64,000 bases of DNA from Deltaproteobacteria bacterium HGW-Deltaproteobacteria-13 (GCA_002840555.1 PHBJ01000008.1:1-64000), one strand, 5' to 3'; counted from the stretch's first letter, positions 35,396 to 45,087 are shown. The notes: generated from the letters alone by a model not told the origin. Program-made: numbers and translations.

Positions 35396-36031
35396 ATGCC
35401 CGAAATCCTGAAACCAGACAAGAATAATTCTGAAGAAATAATTCTGGCCAGAGCGGTGGAAATTCTGGCGGGCGGCGGCATTATTGCCTATCCCACGGAA
35501 ACTTTCTACGGGCTGGGCGCGGACGCGACAAATCCGAAAGCAATCGAGAAAATTTTTATCGTCAAAGGAAGAGATTTCAAAAATCCCATCTCCCTGATTA
35601 TCGGCCATCCTGATGATATTTACCCTCTTGTTAAAGATATTCCTGAATCGGCGAAAAAACTGATGGCCGCGTTCTGGCCGGGAGCGCTGACAATAATATT
35701 TGCGGCTTCGGATAAAATTTCTCCATTACTGACCGCTGGAACCGGTAAAATTGGTCTCAGAGTCTCCAGCCATCCGATTGCTTTAAGAATAGTTCAAAAA
35801 CTGAAAAGTCCTCTCACCGCGACAAGCGCGAATTTATCCGGAGCACCGGAATGCGCTGAAGCCTCCGAAGTCATCGATCAAATTGGAGATAAAATTGACG
35901 CGATTGTTGATTTCGGACAAACACCCGGTGACAAGGCTTCCACCATCATTGATGTTACCTGCACTCCACCGGTTATTTTGCGCGAAGGAACAATCAGCAA
36001 AGAAGTAATCGTGAAAAATATTGGATCTTAA
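35396..36031 (+). CDS. Threonylcarbamoyl-AMP synthase (Sua5/YrdC/TsaC family)
   Basis: The 211-residue protein matches the YrdC domain that makes threonylcarbamoyl-AMP for tRNA t6A37: G-G-I-I-A-Y-P-T-E-T-F-Y-G-L-G near 28-42, K-x-R-D-x-x-N-P-I-S-L near 57-66, F-W-P-G-A-L-T-I-I near 93, and T-S-A-N-L-S-G near 142. The Sua5 C-terminal domain is absent, so it is the short TsaC-like form. AAGGAA upstream. Ends 62 bases from the convergent sugE. Confidence 0.93.
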   Translation: MPEILKPDKNNSEEIILARAVEILAGGGIIAYPTETFYGLGADATNPKAIEKIFIVKGRDFKNPISLIIGHPDDIYPLVKDIPESAKKLMAAFWPGALTIIFAASDKISPLLTAGTGKIGLRVSSHPIALRIVQKLKSPLTATSANLSGAPECAEASEVIDQIGDKIDAIVDFGQTPGDKASTIIDVTCTPPVILREGTISKEVIVKNIGS

Positions 36032-36092
36032 AGTGAGAGATCATCGGCGCGGCTCCGATGCGACCGACGGCATATCCTTGTTGTAAGGTTCA

Positions 36093-36413
36093 TTATGACG
36101 GTGAAACTAATTTAAGCCCCACTATTCCGGATATGATGAGAAACAGGCAGATAACCCTCATGATGTCCCGTGATTCACCGAATAAAATCATACCCAAGAT
36201 TGCTACGGCAACCGCCCCAACGCCCGTCCATACGGCGTATGCCGTGCCTATGGGGATAGTCTTCATGGCCGTTGATAACAACCAGAAGCTAAGGGCCATA
36301 GCCAAAACAGTAAAGAGTGACGGGATAAGTTTGGTAAACCCATCAGTATATTTCAACCCGATAGCCCACGCGCATTCAAACAAACCAGCTAATACCAAAT
36401 AAAACCAAGCCAT
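36093..36413 (-). CDS. sugE: SMR-family guanidinium exporter (Gdx/SugE)
   Basis: The 106-residue protein has four membrane helices and follows the Gdx/SugE subfamily throughout: the helix-1 glutamate in [16 protein letters not shown] (Glu13), [13 protein letters not shown] near 58-70 and L-F-G-E-S-R near 82. Gdx proteins export guanidinium in antiport with protons; W-A-x-G-L-K-Y separates them from multidrug EmrE. The start at 36413 is at the conserved M-A-W; the longer frame to 36458 overlaps the upstream gene. I see no guanidine riboswitch in the 41-base gap. Confidence 0.9.
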   Translation of the reverse strand: MAWFYLVLAGLFECAWAIGLKYTDGFTKLIPSLFTVLAMALSFWLLSTAMKTIPIGTAYAVWTGVGAVAVAILGMILFGESRDIMRVICLFLIISGIVGLKLVSPS

Positions 36414-36454
36414 ACGTCTACTCCCTTTGGAGGATTGTCCTCTTTCTTTGCATT

Positions 36455-37621
36455 TCACTCAAGCAGGCGCAGAACACGCGCTCCTTTTTGACCGATTTCA
36501 AAAGTAAAGTCGCTGCGGGACGGGTCGCCGCCTGTGGCATCCGTTATGGTGAAATATTCTATTGATATTTTTCTGCCTTTTATTCCATGCGCTTTAGTAT
36601 ATTCCATTTGATTGCCGCCGGCATCAAATACTTTTGAGTCAGATCGTACGAAAAAAATATTTTTGAATCCGTTATCGTCTGTAACCTCGAGCTTAATGTT
36701 TATATTGGAGAAGCCAAAGCCTTTCGCGAAATTGCCGCCTGTGACCGTTCCAATAAAGGTGTCGGCTTTTGCGGATTGAGCCACGCTCATCGGGGTATGG
36801 GAGAGCTTTGTCGGGATGACGCAACTGACCTCGCGGATCGTTTTTAAATCAAGGAGTAATTTGACAGTCATGCCCGGTTGTAACTTCGAAACCTCCTCTT
36901 GAAAATTACTCATATTTACCTTTGAACCGGCTTGACCAACAGGAGTCACAGCAAAGATCGTATCGCCCGGCTCCAACACTTCCGCGCATGGACTGCCCGG
37001 CACGACCGTTTTAACGATAACTCCTCTTACACCGCTGGTAGGTCCCACGCTGATTCCAAGGATGTCCTGATTCGCCGAAGGAATCGCTGAAGCTGTTGAG
37101 GTTGAGGAAGGAACAACAGGTGTCTTCGATATATTGGTCTGATTGCTACTGATGGTTCTCCCCTGAGATATTATTTTTACATAATATTTGCCCTCGTAAT
37201 CCTGAAGATTTAAGAGCTTATTTCTTACTTCCCTGAGTATCGGCATTGAAGTCTCCTGCTGGACAAATATGATGTCCCCTGCTTTTGCCGACACATTGGT
37301 TTCCGCCCAGTTTTCTCCTTTTGATAGTATCATATGCGCGCCAGGCGTAATATTAAAGCATATATACTGTCCCCCCATCGTGGAACCGACTTCCGATTTC
37401 GGTTCCTTATTGTCAATATACACATGCAGGCTGACTGATTGGGCGTAAGTTGATGGACGTACAACATAAACAATAGCCTTTCCCTCTTCCGGAAGTTTAG
37501 GCAGCTGGTAGTTAGCTGTCTGCGCTTTCATTTCTTCGGGATGCGGCATACTGGCGCATCCCCAAAACATTGCTAAAACTAAAAAAATGATAACCGATTT
37601 TAATATAGAATTCTTTATCAT
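36455..37621 (-). CDS. Putative lipoprotein with DUF2846-like and PDZ domains
   Basis: The 388-residue protein starts with a lipoprotein-type signal (hydrophobic helix, then F-W-G-C-A-S with Cys22; the lipobox is unusual at -2/-3). Residues about 45-125 look like DUF2846 (A-I-V-Y-V-V-R-P, a central P-G-x-H, and A-G-D-I-I-F-V-Q). Residues about 185-265 form a PDZ-like module (G-I-S-V-G-P-x-S-G-V-R-G-V-I-V, [15 protein letters not shown]). A C-terminal beta-rich region follows. No protease residues are seen. Probably an envelope scaffold. Its relation to sugE downstream is unclear. Confidence 0.7.
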   Translation of the reverse strand: MIKNSILKSVIIFLVLAMFWGCASMPHPEEMKAQTANYQLPKLPEEGKAIVYVVRPSTYAQSVSLHVYIDNKEPKSEVGSTMGGQYICFNITPGAHMILSKGENWAETNVSAKAGDIIFVQQETSMPILREVRNKLLNLQDYEGKYYVKIISQGRTISSNQTNISKTPVVPSSTSTASAIPSANQDILGISVGPTSGVRGVIVKTVVPGSPCAEVLEPGDTIFAVTPVGQAGSKVNMSNFQEEVSKLQPGMTVKLLLDLKTIREVSCVIPTKLSHTPMSVAQSAKADTFIGTVTGGNFAKGFGFSNINIKLEVTDDNGFKNIFFVRSDSKVFDAGGNQMEYTKAHGIKGRKISIEYFTITDATGGDPSRSDFTFEIGQKGARVLRLLE

Positions 37622-37676
37622 TTAATTTTCTCCTCAAGTATTTTCTAAACAGTCGGCCGGAGACCGATGTTGGGCA

Positions 37677-38555
37677 TTACAGGCCGCGCATATAATCCGG
37701 ACGCAGCAGGCTCTCATCCCGGTTTTTCAAAACATCATCGACTGCTTTTATCATTTTCTGTTTATCGCGCTGCAGTGTGCCGGTAACGGACATGTAATTG
37801 GAGGCGTGAGTGCCGACAAATTTCATATTATCAGCGGTAATATTTTCAAATATCTGTTTCATTTCTTCGAGGGTTTCAAAAGGGTCCAGCAATTCAAACT
37901 CGCCCCGCTGTATCTGACGGTATAAAACAGTTCCGGGCACAGGCGTCACGGTGAGCGCCGCCAGATATTGCGGTTTCATTTCATTGCAGATTTTTGCCGT
38001 GGCCAGGGCGTGCCGCTTGGAGGCTTCGCCTTTTCCTGCAATCCCCAGTAAAACCATGGCGGAGAGATTAATCCCTGCCTCGACCAGATTTTGTCCGGCC
38101 TTGAGCATTTCTTCGTAACCCACACCTTTCTTAATTTTTTTCAGAAGTTCGTCATCACCGGTTTCCACGCCGATATAGGCTTTGGTGAAGCCGGCAGCCC
38201 GCAGTGTTTTGAGTTCTTCCATGGATTTGGACAAGGTGCTTTGCGGCCCGACATAACTTCCCACGTGACGCAGGGAAGGGAAGGTTTGATAAAGTTTTTT
38301 GATGATCGCCAGAAGCATGTCCGTTTCCAGAGCAATCGCGTCGCCGTCACAAAGGAAAACTTTTTCGAGATCGCCATATTGATCTTTGGCCATGGAAATG
38401 TCTTCCATAATTTCCTGGAGTGAGCGCTCTCTGTACTTTTTGTCTTTGTACATGCCACAGAAGGTGCATTGATTGTGGGAACAGCCGATGGTGCACTGCA
38501 GGAGATAGCTGTTGGCCTCGCTGAACGGTCTGAATATATTTCCTTCGTATCTCAA
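37677..38555 (-). CDS. Radical SAM protein of unknown substrate
   Basis: The 292-residue protein carries a radical SAM cluster motif C-S-H-N-Q-C-T-F-C (C-x4-C-x2-C, Cys25, 30, 33; one residue longer than the classical CxxxCxxC first gap), L-C-D-G-D-A-I-A-L near 68-76, G-V-E-T-G-D-D near 130 and L-L-G-I-A-G-K-G near 170, all in Elp3/HemN-type barrel order. No B12 or extra Fe-S domain is present. It generates a 5'-deoxyadenosyl radical for an unidentified reaction. Single gene. Confidence 0.82.
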   Translation of the reverse strand: MRYEGNIFRPFSEANSYLLQCTIGCSHNQCTFCGMYKDKKYRERSLQEIMEDISMAKDQYGDLEKVFLCDGDAIALETDMLLAIIKKLYQTFPSLRHVGSYVGPQSTLSKSMEELKTLRAAGFTKAYIGVETGDDELLKKIKKGVGYEEMLKAGQNLVEAGINLSAMVLLGIAGKGEASKRHALATAKICNEMKPQYLAALTVTPVPGTVLYRQIQRGEFELLDPFETLEEMKQIFENITADNMKFVGTHASNYMSVTGTLQRDKQKMIKAVDDVLKNRDESLLRPDYMRGL

Positions 38556-38638
38556 TGTTTTTTCCTTAAAAAAATGATAACCCGATAGTCAACGGCAAGA
38601 AATTTAAATATCAATCTCATGCAAACAGAAGTCCGATA

Positions 38639-38671
38639 CTGGATTCCCGCCTTCGCGGGAATGACAATCAT
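38639..38671. repeat. Dispersed hairpin repeat, copy 2
   Basis: CTGGATTCCCGC-CTTC-GCGGGAATGACAA; compare the copy at 29655. The stem sequence differs but remains paired, while flanking CTGGATT and AATGACAA are identical. Confidence 0.6.
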
Positions 38672-38723
38672 GTAATAGGTTGCAACGTCATAAAGCTATT
38701 GAAAGATCAATGATGGCCTTTGT

Positions 38724-39716
38724 TTAGAGGAGGCGTTCCACTCCTATAGTTACAACGGTTGTTTTTATTACGCCTGCCGGTTCATTGGGAAAAACAATCA
38801 TGAAAGGTATCTGTCCGTTGGGCATAATCTTGTCGTTGGAATTATTGAGTCCCTGCGGCTGGAGGAGTTTTGTTAAAATTTCTTCTTCAGATAAATTCGT
38901 CAGTTCGTCATCGGTAAGAATATTTCCCGCATAGGCGGTACGCTCATTTAAAACCACTGAATAGGCATCAATAATTTCACTTTTTATGAATATTCGCGAA
39001 ACGGGATAATCCGCGCGGTTAACAGCCGTGCCTTCCACAATACCTATCTGTCCTAAAATATAATTATTTATTCTCCGGTAACGCACGTCCTGAAGTTTAA
39101 CCATCTGGTTGATGGACATTCCGGAGGTCGCCGGTTTTGCGTTTCCCGTATATTCATTAAATGTATTAATAAGATCTTCACCAATTTGCGGGAAAACAAA
39201 ATAATAAATGACACAAGGTATGATCACGATCACTAAAACAGACCAGAGGGCAATCTTCCATATTTTGCCGGAACCTTTTTTGACCGGTAATTCTATCTTC
39301 TCCGTTTTTCCCGGTTTTTCGGGTTTTTCTATTGTCTCGGGTTTTTCGGGTTTTGCATCTGTGCTTTTTACGCTTATGCTTTCTTCCTGCGTTTTCTCTA
39401 TCCCTAAATCAATTTCTTCATCAATACGCTTTTTTGACGCCATAACTTTATTAGCGGAATAAGAACCATTTTCATCTCTATATAAAACAGAAGGCGTCGC
39501 CGCGGACAATTTCACGGTTTCTTCAACCGGCATAACTTCCTGTGTCGGCGCAGGCTCGGATACCGGCGCGGAATCCGCCGCAGGTTTTTTTGCTAACGAA
39601 TTTTCCTGAAAATAAACATGCCCGCAACGGCTGCAACGCAGCCATACGCCGCTGCCCTGCATAAAAGAATCGTCAAAGCGGAATTTTGTACGGCATTGCT
39701 TGCATTGAATGATCAT
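38724..39716 (-). CDS. MJ0042 zinc-ribbon / DUF3426 membrane protein
   Basis: The 330-residue protein begins with an MJ0042-type zinc ribbon (I-Q-C-K-Q-C at 4-8 and L-R-C-S-R-C-G-H-V-Y at 27-36), followed by a long Pro/Glu/Lys-rich linker with repeated K-P-E-x-P-E/G-K units, one membrane helix (about 155-178) and a C-terminal DUF3426 beta domain (about 200-330). The family is common in Deltaproteobacteria and is of unknown function; the architecture suggests a cytoplasmic zinc sensor tied to a periplasmic domain. The gene is 16 bases downstream of hpt. Confidence 0.85.
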   Translation of the reverse strand: MIIQCKQCRTKFRFDDSFMQGSGVWLRCSRCGHVYFQENSLAKKPAADSAPVSEPAPTQEVMPVEETVKLSAATPSVLYRDENGSYSANKVMASKKRIDEEIDLGIEKTQEESISVKSTDAKPEKPETIEKPEKPGKTEKIELPVKKGSGKIWKIALWSVLVIVIIPCVIYYFVFPQIGEDLINTFNEYTGNAKPATSGMSINQMVKLQDVRYRRINNYILGQIGIVEGTAVNRADYPVSRIFIKSEIIDAYSVVLNERTAYAGNILTDDELTNLSEEEILTKLLQPQGLNNSNDKIMPNGQIPFMIVFPNEPAGVIKTTVVTIGVERLL

Positions 39717-39732
39717 TTCCTCGCCTCTTTCA

Positions 39733-40257
39733 TTACTGCTTAATCACATATATATCAGGAGAAAAGCGGTACTTTTCATTGAAATCCAGCCCGTAACCGA
39801 CCACAAAGCCGTCATCAATGGTAAAGCCCACATAATCAGCTTCAAAAGACACTTTCCGTCTTTTACGCTTATCCAGAAAAACACAAATCTTGAGTGAATT
39901 AGGATTTCTCTCCTTCAGCCAGTTCACAACATATTGCAAGGTCAGGCCGGTGTCAAGTATGTCTTCCACAATCAGGATATCTTTGCCTTTTATAGAAGTT
40001 TCAATATCTTTGGTCATGACGACTTTGCCCGAACTGTCGGAGCCTGCGCCATAACTTGCCAGCCGGGTAAAATCCACCCTGCAGGGAACGCTGATCTCGC
40101 GAACCAAGTCAGCCATAAAAATAAACGCGCCCTTCAGAACGCCGATAATAACTAATTCACGACCGGCGTAATCTTTAGATATTTGATCCGCCAGTTCCCG
40201 CACCCGCTTTTGAATCGCAGCACGGGGGAAAAGGATTTCTTTTACTATTTCATCCAT
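39733..40257 (-). CDS. hpt: Hypoxanthine phosphoribosyltransferase
   Basis: The 174-residue protein salvages hypoxanthine (and guanine) with PRPP. Motifs: V-L-K-G-A-F-I-F-M-A-D-L near 40, the PRPP loop V-E-D-I-L-D-T-G-L-T-L near 95-106 (two acidic residues), and the late Y-V-G-F-T-I-D-D-G-F-V-V-G-Y-G-L-D that binds the base. Typical length. Confidence 0.95.
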   Translation of the reverse strand: MDEIVKEILFPRAAIQKRVRELADQISKDYAGRELVIIGVLKGAFIFMADLVREISVPCRVDFTRLASYGAGSDSSGKVVMTKDIETSIKGKDILIVEDILDTGLTLQYVVNWLKERNPNSLKICVFLDKRKRRKVSFEADYVGFTIDDGFVVGYGLDFNEKYRFSPDIYVIKQ

Positions 40258-40338
40258 TTAAAGCCCCTAAACTTAAGTGCTATGTGTTTGCCTGTTTGCA
40301 CACACTAGCCAAAATGGCCGTATTATGTCAATAAAAAA

Positions 40339-41154
40339 TTAAAAGTAACGTTGATAAGTGGAAATGAAATTCCCGATATTTGACCAAATCAATCCCTCCG
40401 CCGCTTCCAGTTCCGCGGCATTTTTAAAGGAGGAAGACAGGCTCAATAAAATTGCGTTGAGCGGCGATATCTCCCGGCCAAACTTCTCATAGTCGATATG
40501 ACTGATCATGTATTGCGATCCGTCAAAGTAATATTTGCCCAGCCTGTTAGTCTCCAGTGAACGAAACGGCCAGGTCGTTTTCCAGTTAAAATATTCCAGA
40601 GCGATATTCTTTAAATGTTCATTGCCGAATATTTCCGGTTTGAGTTCACAGCCGACTCTGTCGGCTATGAGCCGGAAATAAGTTGTGACCAGATCGATAT
40701 CTGTCAGGACCAGACCGTAAAGATACCAATCGTCAATTATTTTTATCAGGATCTGAGACTGGGAATGCGGAATAAAATAATGGCTGGGACAAAGATGACC
40801 GGCGCAGAGTTCCTGCCCGTAAAATGAAACGTCCCGCATATCGACACCGTCATTTTGCATCGGATGAAGCAGGCAGCCGACCTTCTTTTCCTCTTTGTCC
40901 AGAAAGCCCAGATATTCGCAGCAGTAAATGACCTCATACCTCCTGGCGAAATCCTCGGAAGCGATCGTTTCTTTCGCATAAAGCTTAACATCGTCCGGAT
41001 TTTTTACCATCTGATGGAAACGTTTTGTGCGCGAACGCAGGCGGAGCTCAAGAGAAGAGCGGGAGCTGTCCACATAATTATAAAGGCCGCAACAGGCGCC
41101 GCAGGATTTTCCTTCACCCGGCTGGCAAAGGACGATTAAATTTGAATTCGACAT
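40339..41154 (-). CDS. Cysteine-rich protein of unknown function
   Basis: This 271-residue cytoplasmic protein is not firmly recognised. Three Cys clusters are visible: C-G-A-C-C-G-L-Y-N near 18-26, Y-C-C-E-Y-L with V-G-C-L-L-H-P near 77-97 and C-A-G-H-L-C-P-S-H-Y near 116-125. The order resembles YkgJ-type metal-binding cysteine-cluster proteins, so an iron-sulfur or zinc site is likely. The rest is helical. It lies between purU and hpt on the same strand. Confidence 0.55.
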   Translation of the reverse strand: MSNSNLIVLCQPGEGKSCGACCGLYNYVDSSRSSLELRLRSRTKRFHQMVKNPDDVKLYAKETIASEDFARRYEVIYCCEYLGFLDKEEKKVGCLLHPMQNDGVDMRDVSFYGQELCAGHLCPSHYFIPHSQSQILIKIIDDWYLYGLVLTDIDLVTTYFRLIADRVGCELKPEIFGNEHLKNIALEYFNWKTTWPFRSLETNRLGKYYFDGSQYMISHIDYEKFGREISPLNAILLSLSSSFKNAAELEAAEGLIWSNIGNFISTYQRYF

Positions 41155-41194
41155 AAATCAGTTACCTGGTATTTTTAATGAAGGGAAATGGACA

Positions 41195-42052
41195 TCAATC
41201 GAATACGATGGTTTTTGATCCATAAACAAGTATTTTGTTCTCCAGATGCAGGCGCAACGCGCGCGCCAGCACAACTCTTTCCAGATCTTTGCTCTTTGTC
41301 TGAATATCGGCAATCGCGTCACGGTGACTGATTTTGATCACATCCTGCGCGATGATCGGGCCTTCGTCCAGTTGCTCCGTCACGTAATGGCCGGTCGCTC
41401 CGATAATTTTCACGCCGCGGTCATAGGCCTGCTGATAAGGGTTTCCTCCGGCAAACGCCGGCAAAAATGAATGATGGATATTGATGATCTTATTGGGATA
41501 ATATTCAAGAAAGTGGCCGCTGAGAATCTGCATGTAACGCGCCAGAACAACCAGATCAATATTCATATCCCTCAACAGCTTCAACGAATCAGCTTCCTGC
41601 TGTTTCTTGTTTTTTTCCGTGACCGGAAAATGAAAGAACTTCAGTCCGAATTGTTCCACCAGATCGCGGGCGTCATCATGGTTACTGATGACCGCTGCAA
41701 CATCCGCCCCCAATTCTCCCATATGCCGGCGCAAAATTAGATCGTGCAGGCAATGCAGGTGGCGTGAAACAAAAATGGCGATGCGCGGCACATAATCGGT
41801 AAAATGCAAATCCCATTTCATGTTGAATTGTTTAGCCAGCGGCGCAAAGGCGATGGAGATTTCTTCGCGATTCAGAGCAAAACCGTTGAGTTCCCATTCG
41901 ATCCGCATAAAAAAAAGCTTGTCCGTCTTGGAAGTATGCTGATCGGCATGCACGATGTTGCCGTCGTGACGGAAAATAAAATCGGAAATTTTAGCGACAA
42001 GTCCCTTGCTGTCGGCGCAGGATAAAAGCAAAATGGCGTTGACATCACTCAT
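41195..42052 (-). CDS. purU: Formyltetrahydrofolate deformylase PurU
   Basis: The 285-residue protein hydrolyses 10-formyl-THF to formate and THF. An N-terminal ACT domain (about 6-80; L-L-S-C-A-D-S-K-G-L-V-A-K-I) is followed by the formyltransferase fold with Y-M-Q-I-L-S near 178, N-I-H-H-S-F-L-P-A-F near 198-207 (catalytic Asn/His) and the catalytic Asp in Q-L-D-E-G-P-I-I near 237. Typical length. It supplies formate for formate-dependent steps or balances one-carbon pools. A promoter is visible at 42091. Confidence 0.94.
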   Translation of the reverse strand: MSDVNAILLLSCADSKGLVAKISDFIFRHDGNIVHADQHTSKTDKLFFMRIEWELNGFALNREEISIAFAPLAKQFNMKWDLHFTDYVPRIAIFVSRHLHCLHDLILRRHMGELGADVAAVISNHDDARDLVEQFGLKFFHFPVTEKNKKQQEADSLKLLRDMNIDLVVLARYMQILSGHFLEYYPNKIINIHHSFLPAFAGGNPYQQAYDRGVKIIGATGHYVTEQLDEGPIIAQDVIKISHRDAIADIQTKSKDLERVVLARALRLHLENKILVYGSKTIVFD

Positions 42053-42090
42053 AAAAACGCTTTACCTTCGTTAATTTTTACAACCTGTTA

Positions 42091-42119
42091 TGTATAAAAG
42101 GATTAGAGTTGCAGGTCAA
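42091..42119 (-). promoter_or_regulatory. Sigma-70 promoter of purU
   Basis: On the minus strand TTGACC (42119-42114) and TATACA (42096-42091) have a 17-base spacer, 39 bases before the purU start. Confidence 0.6.
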
Positions 42120-42176
42120 GTATAAAAATGTTAAAGATTATCTGTTAAACAAAATAACTTTAGAAACTGGACACCA

Positions 42177-42575
42177 ATGAACTTAATTGAAGAAATAAAA
42201 TTGGATAATGGATTAACTTTAAAGATTTTTGATTTATCCCGTTCCATAGCCGCCGACACGGTCAAAGTGGAAGTTTCTTTTCAAACGAAAATTTCTTTGA
42301 AAGAATCTTATTTTGCGGACATTCAGGATTACAATCAGGTAAAAGATGCCATGGGCGATGAGCTTGCCTATGAGCGTAATCTGGAACGGTCCTTTGTGCA
42401 TAAGCAAAATGAAGATTCCGTCCGCGATGACTTGATCAACACATTCAAAAGCAATTCTCTGGATTATCTTGCCTCTGCTAATTTTCCCCAAAAGATGGCA
42501 CTGTCGTTGCTCAGAGATATCAAAAAAAATCCTTACAAATATAACCCTCATATCTACACCGACTCAGAAGAATAG
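42177..42575 (+). CDS. Small conserved-looking protein upstream of the radical SAM gene
   Basis: The 132-residue protein is not recognised. It is acidic and probably soluble, opening with beta strands (D-N-G-L-T-L-K-I-F-D-L-S-R) and ending in helices. It has no signal peptide or Cys motif. It lies 34 bases before the TIGR03960-type radical SAM gene on the same strand, so they likely share an operon; a role tied to that enzyme is a guess. Confidence 0.6.
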   Translation: MNLIEEIKLDNGLTLKIFDLSRSIAADTVKVEVSFQTKISLKESYFADIQDYNQVKDAMGDELAYERNLERSFVHKQNEDSVRDDLINTFKSNSLDYLASANFPQKMALSLLRDIKKNPYKYNPHIYTDSEE

Positions 42576-42609
42576 CGTTGTGGCCTTGTTGCATGCAGGA
42601 AAATAAATC

Positions 42610-45087
42610 ATGAACGATAGTAATTTCGATGAACTTTTGCTTGGCGCTGAAAAACCCAGCCGTTACATCGGCGCGGAAGTAAACGCTGTCCGCAAAGATA
42701 ACGCGGAAGTCCGCTTTCTGCTGGCCTTTCCCGATACGTACGAAGTCGGTATGTCCCATCTCGGGTTGCAGATTTTATACTCTATTTTAAATGAAATCTC
42801 CTATGTGTCGGCGGAACGTTGTTTCGCTCCCTGGCCGGACAGAGAAAAGCAGCTGCGCGCCGGGAACATCCCTTTAACCTCTCTGGAATCGCAAATGCGG
42901 ACGGCGGATTTTGATATTGTCGGTTTTTCCCTGCAGTACGAACTCTCCTACACCAACGTATTAAACATGCTGGATTTGGGAGGTATTCCGCTTGCCGGCA
43001 AAGAGCGCAAGGACGGACATCCCCTGATCATCGCGGGCGGTCCCTGTTGCTTTAATCCGGCGCCGCTGGTTGATTTTATTGATGCCTTTGTTATCGGCGA
43101 GGGAGAAGAAGTCGTGGGAGAAATTACCGCGGCGGTTCGCGCGGGCAAGAAGAATTCTCTTTCCCGAAATAATTTGATTGACGAACTGGCGAAAATTCCC
43201 GGTGTTTATGTTCCCGCTGTGCATGGAAAAAATCAGGTCATTAAAAAAAGAACGATTCCTGACCTGAACTCATGGACGCATCCGTTAAGCCCGGTTGTTC
43301 CGCTGATGCAAACCATTCACGACCGCATCACACTGGAAATAGCGCGCGGCTGTACACGCGGCTGCCGGTTCTGCCAGGCGGGAATGCTCTGGCGGCCTTA
43401 CCGTGAAAGAAATACGTCTCTGCTCATGGAAATGGCCGAGAAGATGATTCAGGCAACCGGTCATGAAGAAATATCGCTTCTATCACTCAGTTCCGGCGAT
43501 TACAGTTGTCTGGAGCCTTTAGTCATAGATCTTATGAACCGGTATCATTCCCAGCGTGTGGCGCTGGCGCTTCCTTCGCTGCGCGTGGAATCTCTCACCG
43601 GAAAATTAATGGAAGAAATCAAACGAACGCGTAAAACCAGTTTTACGCTCGCGCCGGAAGCGGGAACGGACAAAATGCGTCTGGTGATCAATAAGGGCAA
43701 TACCTCCGAAGATTTACTTTCCGTGGCGGATAAAATATTCGCCGCCGGCTGGAAATCCATCAAACTTTATTTCATGCTGGGTCTGCCTGATGAAACGCAG
43801 GAAGATTGGGAAGGAATTGTTAATCTGGGCTATGAGGTTCTGCGGGCGGCAAAAAACCGCGGCCAGGTTACCATCAGTCTTTCCACCTTTGTTCCCAAGC
43901 CCCATACGCCTTTTCAATGGCAAAGACAAATTTCCATGGAAGAAACTTATGCCCGGCAGGAATTTATCCGTCAGCGAGTCAGAAACCGCAACATCAATGT
44001 GAAATGGCATGACGCGAAAATGAGCTTCCTCGAGGGAATCTTCTCGCGCGGGGATGAAAGCGTGGGAGCGCTATTGGAGGCGGCCTTCCGCAAGGGATGC
44101 CGTTTCGACGGCTGGAGTGATATTCTGCGTTTCGATCTCTGGCAGGAAGCGATTGCCGGGACGGGAATCAACCCGGAAGATTTCATGCGGGAACGCGATA
44201 TCCACGAAAAATTACCGTGGGATAATATTGACTGCGGTGTGAGCCGTGATTTTCTGCTGCGGGAACGGCAAAAATCGAAAGACCTTACGGTAACAGAGGA
44301 TTGCCGGTTTTCCAGTTGTCAGGATTGCGGCGTATGCGATTTTGCGACAACAAAAAATATCTTTTCCGAGACAGAAGAAAACAAAACGGTTTTGTCCCCG
44401 CCGCCCGTTCCCGATAACGCTTCCGCCAAAGAAACAAAATATCGTTTAACCTTCAGCAAGCTCGGGCGATCCCGATTTTTATCTCATCTGGAACTCTCCG
44501 GAGCGGTGGTCCGCGCCCTGCGGCGCAGCAGCATTGCGCTTGCTTATTCTATCGGTTATCACCCGCATCCCAAAATATCATTTGCTACCGCTACCGCCGT
44601 GGGCATGGCCAGCCGGCAGGAATATATCGATATTGCCGCGGGTGAATATTTATCAGACGTGGATTCCTTGAAAAAAGAAATCAATCTGAATCTGCCGGAG
44701 GGTGTTGAAATTCTGGAAATCAGAAAACTTTCTGATGGAGAAAAAGCGATCGCTCAAATGACGCAGGGATTTGAATATGAACTGCAACTGCCTGCCGCAA
44801 TTGATTCTTCCCGCCTGGTGGCCATGGAAGAAAACATTAAGGATTTTATGGCGGCTCCGGTCTTTAACATCCAGAAATTATCCAAGGGGAAAACCGTCAC
44901 CAGAGACATCCGCCCCTGCGTGCAGAATCTGGTTCTGGATAGCGCCGGCAAAAAAGTTAAATTCACTGCATCGCACATTCAGGCAGGATCAGCCAGGCCG
45001 GCTGATATTATCTCGTATATCCTGAAATCAAACGCCGGCGAATCCCAGCAAATCAAAGTAGTCAAAACAAAAACCATCCTTGGTTAA
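42610..45087 (+). CDS. TIGR03960-type radical SAM protein fused to TIGR03936/DUF2344 domain
   Basis: The 825-residue protein has an N-terminal B12-binding-like domain (about 10-180; L-A-F-P-D-T-Y-E-V-G-M-S-H-L-G, then I-A-G-G-P), a radical SAM domain with C-T-R-G-C-R-F-C (Cys254, 258, 261) and F-M-L-G-L-P near 395, and a C-terminal DUF2344 domain (about 615-825; R-L-T-F-S-K-L-G-R-S-R-F-L-S-H-L-E-L). In Firmicutes the two parts are separate neighbouring genes; in this protein they are joined. A further C-R-F-S-S-C-Q-D-C-G-V-C-D cluster (about 563-575) may bind another Fe-S cluster. The reaction is unknown; a role in RNA or protein modification has been suggested for the family. Confidence 0.9.
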   Translation: MNDSNFDELLLGAEKPSRYIGAEVNAVRKDNAEVRFLLAFPDTYEVGMSHLGLQILYSILNEISYVSAERCFAPWPDREKQLRAGNIPLTSLESQMRTADFDIVGFSLQYELSYTNVLNMLDLGGIPLAGKERKDGHPLIIAGGPCCFNPAPLVDFIDAFVIGEGEEVVGEITAAVRAGKKNSLSRNNLIDELAKIPGVYVPAVHGKNQVIKKRTIPDLNSWTHPLSPVVPLMQTIHDRITLEIARGCTRGCRFCQAGMLWRPYRERNTSLLMEMAEKMIQATGHEEISLLSLSSGDYSCLEPLVIDLMNRYHSQRVALALPSLRVESLTGKLMEEIKRTRKTSFTLAPEAGTDKMRLVINKGNTSEDLLSVADKIFAAGWKSIKLYFMLGLPDETQEDWEGIVNLGYEVLRAAKNRGQVTISLSTFVPKPHTPFQWQRQISMEETYARQEFIRQRVRNRNINVKWHDAKMSFLEGIFSRGDESVGALLEAAFRKGCRFDGWSDILRFDLWQEAIAGTGINPEDFMRERDIHEKLPWDNIDCGVSRDFLLRERQKSKDLTVTEDCRFSSCQDCGVCDFATTKNIFSETEENKTVLSPPPVPDNASAKETKYRLTFSKLGRSRFLSHLELSGAVVRALRRSSIALAYSIGYHPHPKISFATATAVGMASRQEYIDIAAGEYLSDVDSLKKEINLNLPEGVEILEIRKLSDGEKAIAQMTQGFEYELQLPAAIDSSRLVAMEENIKDFMAAPVFNIQKLSKGKTVTRDIRPCVQNLVLDSAGKKVKFTASHIQAGSARPADIISYILKSNAGESQQIKVVKTKTILG

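Noticed and set aside
36414-36460. Guanidine riboswitch ahead of gdx/sugE
   Set aside because: The 41-base gap has a small GAGG-ACAAT-CCTC hairpin but not the paired ACGR loops of the guanidine-II class, and the gene follows another gene closely.
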